Below are positions 1 to 8,990 of a DNA stretch of 64,000 nucleotides, piece after piece. The stretch comes from Clostridia bacterium. GTDB lineage: Bacteria; Bacillota; Clostridia; Christensenellales; Borkfalkiaceae. Location: the NCBI GenBank assembly GCA_017502525.1, contig JAFVUV010000032.1, positions 62,001-126,000 of the forward strand, given 5' to 3'. A model generated the notes under the pieces. The model did no database searches, was not told where the DNA came from, and was given only the letters and a program-made list of their open reading frames with translations. How positions within the stretch are numbered: position 1 is the first letter of the stretch; each line of letters begins with the position of its first letter. The translations under genes were made by a program, and so were the position numbers.

Positions 1-1
1 C

Positions 2-958
2 TTGAAAGATAATTTGTCGTCTGGCATTGAATTCTACAGCGGAGAAAATGCTTTTACTAACGCTATAATTGACGACGCGGATATCGTTGTGGTTGCATTA
101 GTTGGGTTTAAGGGTATTATAGCCGTGTTAGACGCAATAGAAAAGGGCAAAGATATCGCGCTTGCAAACAAAGAAAGTTTGGTTGTCGGCGGTGAGTTGG
201 TTATGGAAAAAGCCAAAGAAAAAGGCGTGAAAATTATGCCCGTTGACAGTGAGCACTCTGCAATTTGGCAATGCTTAAATTTTGATTTTAACGCGACTTT
301 TAATAAGATTATTTTAACGGCAAGTGGTGGCGCGTTTAGAGATTTTGATATGGAAAAACTCAAAACCGTTACCGCGAAAGACGCGCTTATGCACCCCAAC
401 TGGAATATGGGTGCAAAAATTACGGTTGACTGTGCAACGCTCGTTAACAAGGCTTTTGAAGTTATTGAGGCTAAATGGCTATATAATACTTCTTTCGACA
501 AAATAGACGTTATTATTCATAGGGAAAGTATAGTACACTCTATGGTAGAACTTAACGACGGTGCGGTTATGGCACAACTAGGGTTTCCGTCAATGGAATT
601 ACCTATTCAACTTGCTTTAACTTATCCAGAAAGAATTAATTCGGGGGTTAAATCGCTTGATTTTAGCGCAATAAAGAACCTATCTTTCGCTAGCGTTGAT
701 TATCAGCGTTTTCCGTGTTTTAATCTTGTGCTGACAGCCGCCAAAGAAGGCGGGCAATATCCTGCGGTGGCAAATGGTGCTAACGAGCAGGCAGTAAAAT
801 TGTTTTTAGAAAATAAAATCGGTTATTTTGATATTTATAAAGCCATATTCGGCGCTTTGCAATCTTATTATGGTGGACACCACGTTCATTTTGAAGATTT
901 GGAAAGTGCAGACGAATTTGCAAGAAATTACGTTAAGGCTTTGTTTGGGGTGAAATGA
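2..958 (+). CDS. dxr: 1-deoxy-D-xylulose 5-phosphate reductoisomerase, 5'-truncated by the window edge
   Basis: This enzyme makes 2-C-methyl-D-erythritol 4-phosphate from DXP with NADPH and a divalent metal, the committed step of the MEP isoprenoid pathway in the cytoplasm. About 318 residues are visible of a family length near 380, so the N-terminal NADPH-binding part lies mostly outside the window and the true start is not here. Visible family motifs are LANKES, the metal-site stretch PVDSEHSAIWQ, the flexible-loop region around HPNWNMG, VNKAFEVIEA and the HRESIVHSMVE segment. The stop codon overlaps the rseP start (ATGA), so the two are co-transcribed, a common Firmicutes order. IspDF, which acts later in the same pathway, is encoded at 8991-10109. 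Confidence 0.96.
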   Translation: MKDNLSSGIEFYSGENAFTNAIIDDADIVVVALVGFKGIIAVLDAIEKGKDIALANKESLVVGGELVMEKAKEKGVKIMPVDSEHSAIWQCLNFDFNATFNKIILTASGGAFRDFDMEKLKTVTAKDALMHPNWNMGAKITVDCATLVNKAFEVIEAKWLYNTSFDKIDVIIHRESIVHSMVELNDGAVMAQLGFPSMELPIQLALTYPERINSGVKSLDFSAIKNLSFASVDYQRFPCFNLVLTAAKEGGQYPAVANGANEQAVKLFLENKIGYFDIYKAIFGALQSYYGGHHVHFEDLESADEFARNYVKALFGVK

Positions 959-2088
959 GTAGTTTAATTTTAGCATCATTTTCAGAAGTTGCAGGTTATA
1001 TCGGATATATTTTACTTGCGGTTTTAGTTTTGCTTGTTATGATAACCGTGCACGAATTAGGGCATTATATAGCAGGCAAAATATTCGGGTTTGGTATAGA
1101 AGAATTTGCAATTGGATTCGGGCCAAAACTATTTAAGCGTAAAAACAAAAAGACGGGCGAGATTTTTTCCGTTCGCCTTTTTCCTATAGGTGGGTTTTGC
1201 GCGTTTAAGGGCGAAGACAAGGATGACGACGACCCGACTGCTTTTAACAACCGAAAACCTTGGCAAAGAATAATAGTGTTGATATCCGGCGCGTTTATGA
1301 ATTATCTTTTGGCGCTTCTTATTATCGCGACGATGTTTTTTAGTTACGGGCAAACTATGCTTATAGCTTATAATACCGAGCATAGTGCCGACCCGATTTA
1401 TACGGTAGAAAACAGTTTTCAAGATAGAGATATAATTTTTACTGCTAATGGCAAAAACGTTTATTTAATTACCGACCTTATGAACTCGACTGCCGATAAA
1501 AAAGCAGGCGACACCGTGAGGTTTACGGTTATGCGCAACGGACAAATGAAAACTATCGACCTTCTTCTTCGTGCAGATACTGATTATAAAAACGTTGAAG
1601 ATTTGTCGCCGTTATATACCGCGCTGGGTATTCAAATGAAAACGGATAGTCAAACAGGCAAAATTACCGAATCGGGACTTTATCAAACGGGCGTTAAATT
1701 TGGGTTTTTACAAACGCTAGGCAAAAGCGTCGTGTATTCGTTTAAAGTTGCGGGCAGTATATTTACCGTTTTAGGTCAACTTATAAACGGCTCTTTAGGG
1801 ATAGGCTCGCTCGGGGGAACGGTTACTACTATATCGGTTACCGCTACGGCAATAAAAGTAGGCGGGTTTAGAAATCTTTTAAATATCGCGTCCTTTATAG
1901 GCGTAAACCTTGCCGTGTTTAACCTATTGCCTATACCCGCGTTGGATGGGTCAAGGGTTGTGTTTACCGCTATCGAGTGGATAAGGCGAAAACCGCTCAA
2001 CCGCAAAGTCGAAGGTTTAATCCATGCCGTAGGTCTGGTTTTGATTATGGCTTTTGCAATTTTTATCGACCTGCAACAATGTTTTTAG
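955..2088 (+). CDS. rseP: RIP metalloprotease RseP (site-2 protease family)
   Basis: This is an intramembrane zinc metalloprotease that cleaves transmembrane segments, typically anti-sigma factors or signal-peptide remnants. The zinc site HELGH is at residues 33-37 inside the first membrane helix. A PDZ-like region occupies the middle (about residues 130-215). The second conserved motif, PIPALDG with the metal-ligand Asp near residue 331, lies in a late membrane helix. At 377 residues it is of normal length for Gram-positive homologues with one PDZ domain. The start overlaps the dxr stop by four bases (ATGA), which implies translational coupling. No transcription terminator is obvious before the gdhA promoter. 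The physiological substrate cannot be told from the sequence. Confidence 0.93.
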   Translation: MSSLILASFSEVAGYIGYILLAVLVLLVMITVHELGHYIAGKIFGFGIEEFAIGFGPKLFKRKNKKTGEIFSVRLFPIGGFCAFKGEDKDDDDPTAFNNRKPWQRIIVLISGAFMNYLLALLIIATMFFSYGQTMLIAYNTEHSADPIYTVENSFQDRDIIFTANGKNVYLITDLMNSTADKKAGDTVRFTVMRNGQMKTIDLLLRADTDYKNVEDLSPLYTALGIQMKTDSQTGKITESGLYQTGVKFGFLQTLGKSVVYSFKVAGSIFTVLGQLINGSLGIGSLGGTVTTISVTATAIKVGGFRNLLNIASFIGVNLAVFNLLPIPALDGSRVVFTAIEWIRRKPLNRKVEGLIHAVGLVLIMAFAIFIDLQQCF

Positions 2089-2171
2089 GTATAGTTTTTG
2101 CAATATATAAGTTATAATTATATAATTATCAACGTTAACAATACGAATTATAAAAAATTGTTATGAAAAAT

Positions 2172-2203
2172 TTGTAGCACATTTTTTAAAAATGTGTTAT
2201 AAT
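2172..2203 (+). promoter_or_regulatory. gdhA promoter with a 19-bp palindrome between -35 and -10
   Basis: A perfect -10 box TATAAT lies at 2198-2203, with a candidate TTGTAG -35 at 2172-2177 (20-bp spacer, longer than ideal). The palindrome CACATTTTTTAAAAATGTG (2178-2196; 9-bp arms around one base) fills the spacer, so a bound dimeric regulator would occlude RNA polymerase. The palindrome is seen directly. Its use as an operator is inferred. Confidence 0.6.
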
Positions 2204-2219
2204 TCGTAAGGTATAATAG

Positions 2220-3590
<1,371 letters not shown>

Positions 3591-3629
3591 TTTTAAGGGC
3601 TATATGCTTCGTAAATTTTGTTAAACATC

Positions 3630-3680
3630 AAAGCACCAGCGGTTATGTGTAGTTTACACACCCGTCGGTGCTTTTCTTTT
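3630..3680 (+). terminator. gdhA terminator
   Basis: AAAGCACC at 3630-3637 pairs with GGTGCTTT at 3667-3674. A nested hairpin TGTGTA-GTT-TACACA (3646-3660) forms the apex and a T-rich run ends the structure. It is a rho-independent terminator for gdhA. Confidence 0.8.
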
Positions 3681-3687
3681 ACAAGGT

Positions 3688-3971
3688 TTATTCCTTAATA
3701 TAACCTACTAAGTCTAATCCTAATAGCACTCCAAAACGAAAACCTTCTTCGTAATGCATGATGCACTCCTCTAGATTAAAATCATCAATGGCTTGCTGAT
3801 ATTTTTTGAATTGTTCATAAATTCTTTTGTCTATTTTTATTTCTTTTAAAAAAATTCTTCGTTTTCTATCACTATATCTAAATATTCGTAATATTTTTTT
3901 GTCGGTTTGACATTATCATTACATCCACGCCCTTCAAATATCATATTCCTAATTGCTGATTTGTTACTCAT
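3688..3971 (-). pseudogene. DUF6809-like small protein gene, frameshifted in a T7 run
   Basis: On the minus strand an ATG at 3971 opens a reading frame (MSNKSAIRNMIFEGRG..., about 41 codons) that ends at a TAA in a homopolymer of seven T on the coding strand (plus-strand A7 at about 3848-3854). Adding one T restores a continuous frame through to 3688, ending ...EEGFRFGVLLGLDLVGYIKE. The two halves together resemble the small DUF6809 proteins of clostridia in overall layout and in the conserved Y/F-x-x-G-F-R-hG-h-h-h tail. The break may be a real mutation, slippage-prone expression or an assembly error. A strong divergent promoter (4005-4033) precedes it and it is back-to-back with the XRE gene. 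Family assignment is from memory of the motif. Confidence 0.6.
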
Positions 3972-4004
3972 TGTCAACTCCTATAGTAATTATTTTTTAA
4001 CAAT

Positions 4005-4060
4005 ATTATAGTAGTCATTATGACTATTGTCAAGTCATTTTGACTATCAAATGATATAAT
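4005..4060. promoter_or_regulatory. Divergent promoter region with two AGTCA-N3-TGACT operators
   Basis: On the minus strand a consensus promoter TTGACA (4033-4028), 17 bp, TATAAT (4010-4005) drives the DUF6809-like gene. On the plus strand TATAAT at 4055-4060 serves the XRE gene. Two palindromes, AGTCATTATGACT (4013-4025, perfect) and AGTCATTTTGACT (4033-4045), have centres exactly 20 bp apart, two helical turns. The first lies inside the minus-strand spacer and the second just upstream of the plus-strand -10. This is a classic layout for autoregulation by the adjacent XRE repressor. The boxes are seen; the binding protein is inferred. Confidence 0.75.
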
Positions 4061-4078
4061 TACAAAAAGGTGGTAAAT

Positions 4079-4300
4079 ATGAGAGCCGAAAAAAAGTTGT
4101 TTAGAGAAACGTTTGTAAAAAGATTAAAAGAGTTAAGAGAAGAAAAAAATTTGTCGCAAAAGAGCATTGCCGAAAAATTAGGAATACCTGTAAGCACTTA
4201 TGCTAATTGGGAACAAGGTAGAAGAGAACCTTGCATAGAAGATATTTATAAAATTTTAAATGTTTTACAAATAGAAGCAAACGATTTGTTTTACGAATAA
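4079..4300 (+). CDS. XRE-family helix-turn-helix repressor
   Basis: This 73-residue protein is almost entirely one lambda-repressor-like HTH domain: helix 1 (FVKRLKELREEKNLS), the QKSIAEKLGIPVSTYANWEQG helix-turn-helix, and the later helices. ATG 4079 is preferred over an in-frame GTG at 4070 because AGGTGG (4068-4073) sits at proper distance from the ATG. It lies back-to-back with the frameshifted DUF6809-like gene, and the shared promoter region carries two palindromic operators. It is probably a dimeric autorepressor that also controls the divergent gene. Nothing else in the neighbourhood suggests a prophage. Confidence 0.88.
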   Translation: MRAEKKLFRETFVKRLKELREEKNLSQKSIAEKLGIPVSTYANWEQGRREPCIEDIYKILNVLQIEANDLFYE

Positions 4301-4320
4301 TAATTTATAGCGAAACAAAA

Positions 4321-4352
4321 AAAGCGACGGTGAATTTTCACCGTCGCTTTTA
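4321..4352. terminator. Bidirectional terminator between the XRE gene and tmcAL
   Basis: AAAGCGACGGTGAA (4321-4334) and TTCACCGTCGCTTT (4337-4350) form a 14-bp stem with a TT loop, with A and T runs on both sides. It can serve both convergent genes. Confidence 0.85.
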
Positions 4353-4368
4353 ACGTTTTATTAATTAG

Positions 4369-5541
4369 TTAAATTATATCCATTTTGTTTTCGTTTTGTT
4401 TTTGGTCGGTAGCAAGCGAATATAAGTCGTTTGCTAAAACGTCAACTTCAAAACATTTTAATGCAGTCTTTTTAAGCAAAGCCGTATCGCTCTTTCTAGT
4501 CAGTATCGGCACGCTTGCGTTTGAAGATAAAAGGGAGATTAAATCTTTACTTTCGGAATTTACGGCAAGAATTTTTGCGTAAAGTTTTTCGTTTAAGCAA
4601 TCGTCGGTAAGTTCTTTAGTTATTCCTAAAAGATTTGCTGTAAGTATTCTGCGAATACGCGACGACGTATAGCGTTTTGTGCAAACTTTTTGAATAAGTT
4701 CTTCAACCGTGTGATTGTCTTTACTGAACGCTTTGATTCTGTTTTCAAGCCCTTCCGTGCAATCGGGAAGATTTTTAAGTTGTTCAGTAGTTGAAGATAA
4801 AACTTTAGCCATCGTTAACTTTTCAAAAATAACGGGGTATTCTTTTAGGTCTTCGTAAACGAATTTAGGCACGTTTTTCTTAACTTTCTTCTTGCTCTTT
4901 TCTTTAAGTGTTTCTCTAATACTCGTTGCACTAGTTATTTTCTTTTTAAGCGTTTTATCGTTATGGTCGCCCTCGCGATGCATAGGGTATATTTCAATGT
5001 GCTTTTTGCTTTTTAAAATTGCTTTAACGTATTCAACAGCTAAAATATTGTTGGGGGAAGAGATAAGTTCGGCATTAAACTTATCTTCGTTCAACGCTTT
5101 AACCGTTTCAAACTTTGCTTTTGCTAACGAAATTCCGCTGTCTAATTTTTCTTTCAGCACGCGCTTAAACTCTTTACTTTCGTCGTTCAGTGCTTGCGCT
5201 AAAGCAACGTATTCGTCTTTAGTTCCGCTCTCAACACCAAAACAAATGCCGTCAACTACACCAAGCGAATTTATGATGTTTATTGCGCCTTTAGCAAAAA
5301 CTTCGGCATTGCCTATTGCAAAAACCGTTGGGAGTTCAATAACCGCATCCGCCCCTGCAATAATTGCGTGTTTTGCGCGCGTGAACTTATCTAAAATTGC
5401 AGCTCCACCGCGCTGTGTAAAGTTACCGCTCATTATAACTATAACTTTTTCAGCTTTCAGTTGGTTTTTAATATATTCAATATGTTTCAAATGCCCTAGA
5501 TGGAAAGGGTTGTATTCAGCAATACAAGCGCAAATTTTCAT
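4369..5541 (-). CDS. tmcAL: tRNA(Met) cytidine acetate ligase TmcAL
   Basis: TmcAL activates acetate with ATP and forms N4-acetylcytidine at the wobble position of elongator tRNA(Met). The N-terminus has the nucleotidyltransferase signature EYNPFHLGH (HxGH) at residues 9-17, followed by the SGNFTQRGG region, as in the former YlbM/DUF795 family. At 390 residues it is of normal length. It has its own minus-strand promoter (5613-5641) and converges on the XRE gene at a shared terminator. In Bacillus ylbM lies near ylbN/rpmF; here the yceD-rpmF pair is only 3 kb away, which suggests a rearranged relic of that order. The acetate requirement makes its position beside pta-ackA interesting, but a functional link is only inference. 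Confidence 0.9.
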   Translation of the reverse strand: MKICACIAEYNPFHLGHLKHIEYIKNQLKAEKVIVIMSGNFTQRGGAAILDKFTRAKHAIIAGADAVIELPTVFAIGNAEVFAKGAINIINSLGVVDGICFGVESGTKDEYVALAQALNDESKEFKRVLKEKLDSGISLAKAKFETVKALNEDKFNAELISSPNNILAVEYVKAILKSKKHIEIYPMHREGDHNDKTLKKKITSATSIRETLKEKSKKKVKKNVPKFVYEDLKEYPVIFEKLTMAKVLSSTTEQLKNLPDCTEGLENRIKAFSKDNHTVEELIQKVCTKRYTSSRIRRILTANLLGITKELTDDCLNEKLYAKILAVNSESKDLISLLSSNASVPILTRKSDTALLKKTALKCFEVDVLANDLYSLATDQKQNENKMDII

Positions 5542-5612
5542 AAAAATCTTAAAAACCTCAAACTATTTATTTACTTTTTTAATTAAATGTTGTAAAATAA
5601 AAAGGTAATAAT

Positions 5613-5643
5613 ATTTTACACTATTTTGTAACAAATTACAAAA
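5613..5643 (-). promoter_or_regulatory. tmcAL promoter overlapping an inverted repeat
   Basis: Reading the minus strand, TTGTAA (5641-5636), a 17-bp spacer and TAAAAT (5618-5613) form a promoter. A perfect inverted repeat TTTTGTAA-CAAA-TTACAAAA (5624-5643) covers the -35 region and lies about 40 bp upstream of the pta start. It could bind a regulator that acts on both divergent units. Confidence 0.55.
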
Positions 5644-5682
5644 CGATTTTTATTAAAAACTTTAAAGGAGCGGATAAATATT

Positions 5683-6720
5683 ATGTCTCAAGTTTTAGAA
5701 AATATCAAAAAGCAAGCTTCTGCACTCAATAAGTGCATAGTTCTTCCCGAAGGTGAAGATAGCAGAGTTGTTATCGCGGCTGCTCAAGCAGTTAAAGAAA
5801 AACTCGCTAAAGTCGTTCTACTCGGCAACCCCGAAGAAATCGCTAAAGCAAACCCTGAAGTTGACCTTTCTGGCGTTACGGTTATCGACCCCGTCACTTA
5901 TGATAAAACTGAAGTTTATGCTGAAATGCTTTTTAATGCAAGAGCTGGCAAAATCAACAAAAAGACTGGTCAACCCGAATATCCTGACGTTGATGCTGCT
6001 AAAAAGAGCATATTGAAAGATTACACTATGTACGCTGCACTTATGCTTAAGGCAGGCGACGTTGACGGTTTAGTTTCAGGTGCTTGTCACTCTACGGCTA
6101 ACACGCTCCGTCCCGGTTTACAAGTTATTAAAACTGCACCCGGAATCAACACCGTTTCAAGCTCGTTTATTATGGTTGCACCCGAAGGTGAAAACAAGTA
6201 TAATCCCGATGGCGTTGCAGTATTTGCAGACTGCGCTATCAATATCGAACCCGATGCTCAACAAATCGCTGATATAGCAATCTCTTCTGCTGAAACGGCA
6301 AAAAATATTGCAGGTATTGAACCTAGAGTAGCAATGCTCTCTTTCTCAACGAAAGGTTCTGGTAACGACGATAAGTTCTTCAAATCAGTTCCCAAAATGC
6401 AAGAAGCAACGGCTATTGCTAAAGCTGCTGCACCCGACCTTGCGCTTGACGGTGAATTCCAATTCGACGCTGCTGTTGCTCCCGAAGTTGGTAAATTAAA
6501 AGCACCCGATTCACCCGTTGCAGGTAACGCAAACGTATTCGTGTTCCCTAATATTAACGCTGGTAACATCGGTTATAAAATCGCACAACGTTTCGGTGGC
6601 TATATGGCTCTCGGTCCTATTTGTCAAGGCTTTGCTAAACCTATCAACGATTTATCTCGTGGTTGCAATAGTGATGACGTTATTGCCGTTATAGCAATTA
6701 CCGCTCTCCAAGCTAAATAA
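5683..6720 (+). CDS. pta: Phosphate acetyltransferase
   Basis: It converts acetyl-CoA and phosphate to acetyl phosphate, the first step of acetate fermentation. The 345-residue length is that of the compact class I enzyme without the DRTGG regulatory region. Typical stretches are VLPEGEDSRV at the N-terminus, GLVSGACHSTANTLRPGLQ mid-protein and the C-terminal MALGPICQGFAKPINDLSRG. The ATG follows a GGAG site. AckA is next downstream, separated by an unusual 121-nt imperfect hairpin, so the pair probably forms one transcription unit with internal RNA-level adjustment. Together they yield ATP and acetate. Confidence 0.96.
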   Translation: MSQVLENIKKQASALNKCIVLPEGEDSRVVIAAAQAVKEKLAKVVLLGNPEEIAKANPEVDLSGVTVIDPVTYDKTEVYAEMLFNARAGKINKKTGQPEYPDVDAAKKSILKDYTMYAALMLKAGDVDGLVSGACHSTANTLRPGLQVIKTAPGINTVSSSFIMVAPEGENKYNPDGVAVFADCAINIEPDAQQIADIAISSAETAKNIAGIEPRVAMLSFSTKGSGNDDKFFKSVPKMQEATAIAKAAAPDLALDGEFQFDAAVAPEVGKLKAPDSPVAGNANVFVFPNINAGNIGYKIAQRFGGYMALGPICQGFAKPINDLSRGCNSDDVIAVIAITALQAK

Positions 6721-6840
6721 TTTTAAGTCCTTTAAGCGTCGTGCGTGCGCAACACTTGCGTTTACTTGGTTGCATACAGGCGTATGTGCCAGCGTAAATT
6801 ACTCGTTTTGCACGTTTGGTTTATGCTTAAACCTTAAAAT
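6720..6840. repeat. Long imperfect inverted repeat between pta and ackA
   Basis: The outer stem ATTTTAAG (6720-6727) with CTTAAAAT (6833-6840) and TTTAAGC (6731-6737) with GCTTAAA (6825-6831) closes a structure whose apex CATAC-AGGC-GTATG (6773-6786) is exactly centred. The segments between are partly complementary (CGTGC...GCACG). The whole intergenic block therefore folds as one hairpin of about 121 nt. It lacks a T-tract on the plus strand, so it does not look like a simple terminator. It could be an RNA-processing or stabilising element, or a MITE-like insertion. Confidence 0.7.
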
Positions 6841-6900
6841 CAACTTGGATAAAGTTCAACGAAAAAAAATAATATAAAAACCTAAAAGGAAAATATAAAA

Positions 6901-8097
6901 ATGAAAATTTTAGTTATCAATGCAGGTAGTTCATCTCTTAAATATCAACTTATAAATATGGAAGACGAAAGCGTAGTTTTGAAAGGCGTTTGCGAACGTA
7001 TTACCGCTAAGGGTGGTATACTTACGCAAAAAACTTTCGACGATAGAAAACTCGTTATCGAACAAGATATGCCCACTCATAAAGAAGCTATGGAACTTGT
7101 TTTAAAGGCTATGCTCGATAAAGAAAACGGCGCGCTTAAATCAGTTGATGAAATCGGTGCGGTAGGACATAGAGTTCTTCACTCGGCAGAAGATTTCCAC
7201 AGTTCAGTAGTTATCGATGACGAAGTTATCGCAATCTGCGAAAAGAACGCTGAACTTGGACCTTTACATATGCCTGGAAATATCGCGTGCATCAAGAGTT
7301 GCCGTGAAGTTATGAAAGGCGTTCCGATGGTAGCCGTTTTTGATACGACTTTCCACTCAACTATGCCCGCAAAAGCATATATGTACGGTATTCCTTACGA
7401 AGTTTACGAACAACATAAAATTAGAAAATACGGTTTCCACGGAACTTCACACAAGTTCGTTAGCGAAGAAACTATTAAACTTCTCAACAAAGAAAATTCA
7501 AAAATTGTTATTTGCCACCTTGGAAACGGTTCTTCAATTTCTGCTGTTAAAGACGGCAAATGCCAAGATACTTCAATGGGCTTTACTCCGTTAGAAGGGT
7601 TGGTTATGGGAACGCGTAGTGGCGATATCGACCCTGCGGCAGTTGATTACTTGAGAGTAAAACTCAACCTTAAACCTGAAGAAGTTGTAAATTATCTCAA
7701 CAAAAAGTGCGGCGTGTTAGGTGTTAGCGGAATTTCAAGCGATTTGCGTGATTTGGAAGCTGCAGTTGCAAATGGTGACGACAAAGCGCTACTTGCTCTT
7801 GAAATGCTTGCATACAGGGTTAAAAAATACGTTGGTAGCTATATTGCTGTTTTAGGCGGTGTTGATGCGGTAGTATTCACCGGTGGTATCGGTGAACACT
7901 CGCCCAGAATTCGTCGTTTAGTTATGGAAGGTATGGAATTCTGCGGTGCTAAGTTTGACGAAGAAAAGAACTTATCTTACGATTCGGGTATCGGCTATTT
8001 GAACGCTGACGACAGCAAAGTTAAGATTATCGTTCTTCCCACAAACGAAGAACTTTCAATAGCAAGAGAAACCAAAATTCTTACCGCAAACAAATAA
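6901..8097 (+). CDS. ackA: Acetate kinase
   Basis: It transfers phosphate from acetyl phosphate to ADP, giving acetate and ATP, and is the partner of Pta upstream. The 398-residue protein has all ASKHA-fold landmarks: the phosphate-1 motif NAGSSSLKYQL at the N-terminus, the FDTTFHSTMP segment with the catalytic Asp, RKYGFHGTSHK, HLGNGSSISA and the adenosine motif GGIGEHS near the C-terminus. The ATG is preceded by AAAGGAAA. The structured pta-ackA intergenic region and the promoter for the next operon (8134-8162) bracket it. No clear terminator is visible. Confidence 0.97.
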   Translation: MKILVINAGSSSLKYQLINMEDESVVLKGVCERITAKGGILTQKTFDDRKLVIEQDMPTHKEAMELVLKAMLDKENGALKSVDEIGAVGHRVLHSAEDFHSSVVIDDEVIAICEKNAELGPLHMPGNIACIKSCREVMKGVPMVAVFDTTFHSTMPAKAYMYGIPYEVYEQHKIRKYGFHGTSHKFVSEETIKLLNKENSKIVICHLGNGSSISAVKDGKCQDTSMGFTPLEGLVMGTRSGDIDPAAVDYLRVKLNLKPEEVVNYLNKKCGVLGVSGISSDLRDLEAAVANGDDKALLALEMLAYRVKKYVGSYIAVLGGVDAVVFTGGIGEHSPRIRRLVMEGMEFCGAKFDEEKNLSYDSGIGYLNADDSKVKIIVLPTNEELSIARETKILTANK

Positions 8098-8133
8098 GCA
8101 AAAGAGTCAATCGAAAAAAATAGTTAAAAATCG

Positions 8134-8162
8134 TTGACAATAAGCGACAAATAGTATATACT
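8134..8162 (+). promoter_or_regulatory. Promoter of yceD-rpmF
   Basis: TTGACA (8134-8139), a 17-bp spacer and TATACT (8157-8162) match the housekeeping consensus almost perfectly. They sit 27 bp before the yceD start. Confidence 0.85.
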
Positions 8163-8189
8163 TGTATGGCTTATTAAGTTAGGGGTATT

Positions 8190-8630
8190 ATGATATTAGA
8201 CCTTAGGAAACTGAAAAGAAGCGGAAAAGACCAAAGCGATTTTTTCTTTGAATATTCACCGGAAACGGAACTAATAGAAATTCCGTCGGCAAAATTAATT
8301 GCTCCTGTCAAAGTTGTAGGTAGCATTTCGCTAACGGGCGAACACAGTTGCTATTTAGAAGGTGAAGTAGTTTTTGGAATTAAAGGCGAGTGTACCAGGT
8401 GTCTTAAAGATACTGAAAATTATTACACTGCTCAATTTGCAGAAGCAGTTGAAGAAAATAATCAAGACGGTTATTCGCTAAAAAACGATACGGTTGATTT
8501 AGCTATTATCGTGGACGACCTTATAACGTTAAACGCACCCATAAGTTTTCTTTGTGATGATGCTTGCAAAGGAATATGCGTGGGATGTGGGGTCAACTTA
8601 AACGATAGTGAATGTAAATGTAAAAAATAA
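8190..8630 (+). CDS. yceD: YceD/DUF177 family protein
   Basis: The 146-residue protein belongs to the DUF177 (YceD; YlbN in Bacillus) family that almost always precedes rpmF. Plant and bacterial members are implicated in 23S rRNA maturation. The visible hallmarks are the central C-x2-C pair (ECTRCLKD) and the C-terminal Cys-rich tail CxxxCxGxCxxCG...C.CKKK, which looks like a metal-binding knuckle. The next gene is rpmF 18 bp downstream, fitting the conserved pairing. A strong sigma-A promoter drives the pair. The exact molecular role is not settled for the family. Confidence 0.9.
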   Translation: MILDLRKLKRSGKDQSDFFFEYSPETELIEIPSAKLIAPVKVVGSISLTGEHSCYLEGEVVFGIKGECTRCLKDTENYYTAQFAEAVEENNQDGYSLKNDTVDLAIIVDDLITLNAPISFLCDDACKGICVGCGVNLNDSECKCKK

Positions 8631-8648
8631 TAGGGAAGGTATAGAACA

Positions 8649-8843
8649 ATGGCAGTACAAAAAAGCAAAACGTCAAAACAAAGAACCAATACGAGATTTG
8701 CACAGTGGAAAATAGATGCACCGAACCTTTCGGAATGCCCCCAATGCCACGAACTCAAAGCGTCTCACGTTGTCTGCCCCAAATGCGGTTACTATAACGG
8801 CAAACAGGTTGTTGACGTATCTAAGAAAGAAAAGAAAAACTAA
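8649..8843 (+). CDS. rpmF: 50S ribosomal protein L32
   Basis: A 64-residue basic protein of the large ribosomal subunit. The N-terminus MAVQKSKTSKQRTNTR is typical, and a zinc ribbon CPQCHELKASHVVCPKCGYYNG uses two CxxC pairs, so this is the zinc-binding paralogue type. It is co-transcribed with yceD and followed by a hairpin terminator at 8894-8920. Confidence 0.97.
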   Translation: MAVQKSKTSKQRTNTRFAQWKIDAPNLSECPQCHELKASHVVCPKCGYYNGKQVVDVSKKEKKN

Positions 8844-8893
8844 TTCGGATTAAAATATTACCGAATATTTTTCGGCTATGAATTTAAAGTTAA

Positions 8894-8920
8894 GGCCACT
8901 TGATTTTCAAGTGGCTTTTA
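8894..8920 (+). terminator. yceD-rpmF terminator
   Basis: GCCACTTGA (8895-8903) and TCAAGTGGC (8907-8915) form a 9-bp stem followed by TTTTA. Confidence 0.85.
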
Positions 8921-8941
8921 GCGTATAGTAAGCAAATACTA

Positions 8942-8976
8942 AAAAGCACCGTTCGAAAGATTCGAACGGTGCTTTT
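8942..8976. terminator. ispDF terminator (bidirectional type)
   Basis: AAAAGCACCGTTCGAA (8942-8957) and TTCGAACGGTGCTTTT (8961-8976) form a 16-bp stem with loop AGA. It closes the minus-strand rqcP-ispDF unit and backs up the rpmF terminator. Confidence 0.87.
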
Positions 8977-8990
8977 GACTTATATTTTTA

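Noticed and set aside
4892..5608. A 238-codon plus-strand open frame inside tmcAL
   Set aside because: It is antisense to a clear TmcAL gene, and its hydrophobic product reflects the reversed codons of that gene.
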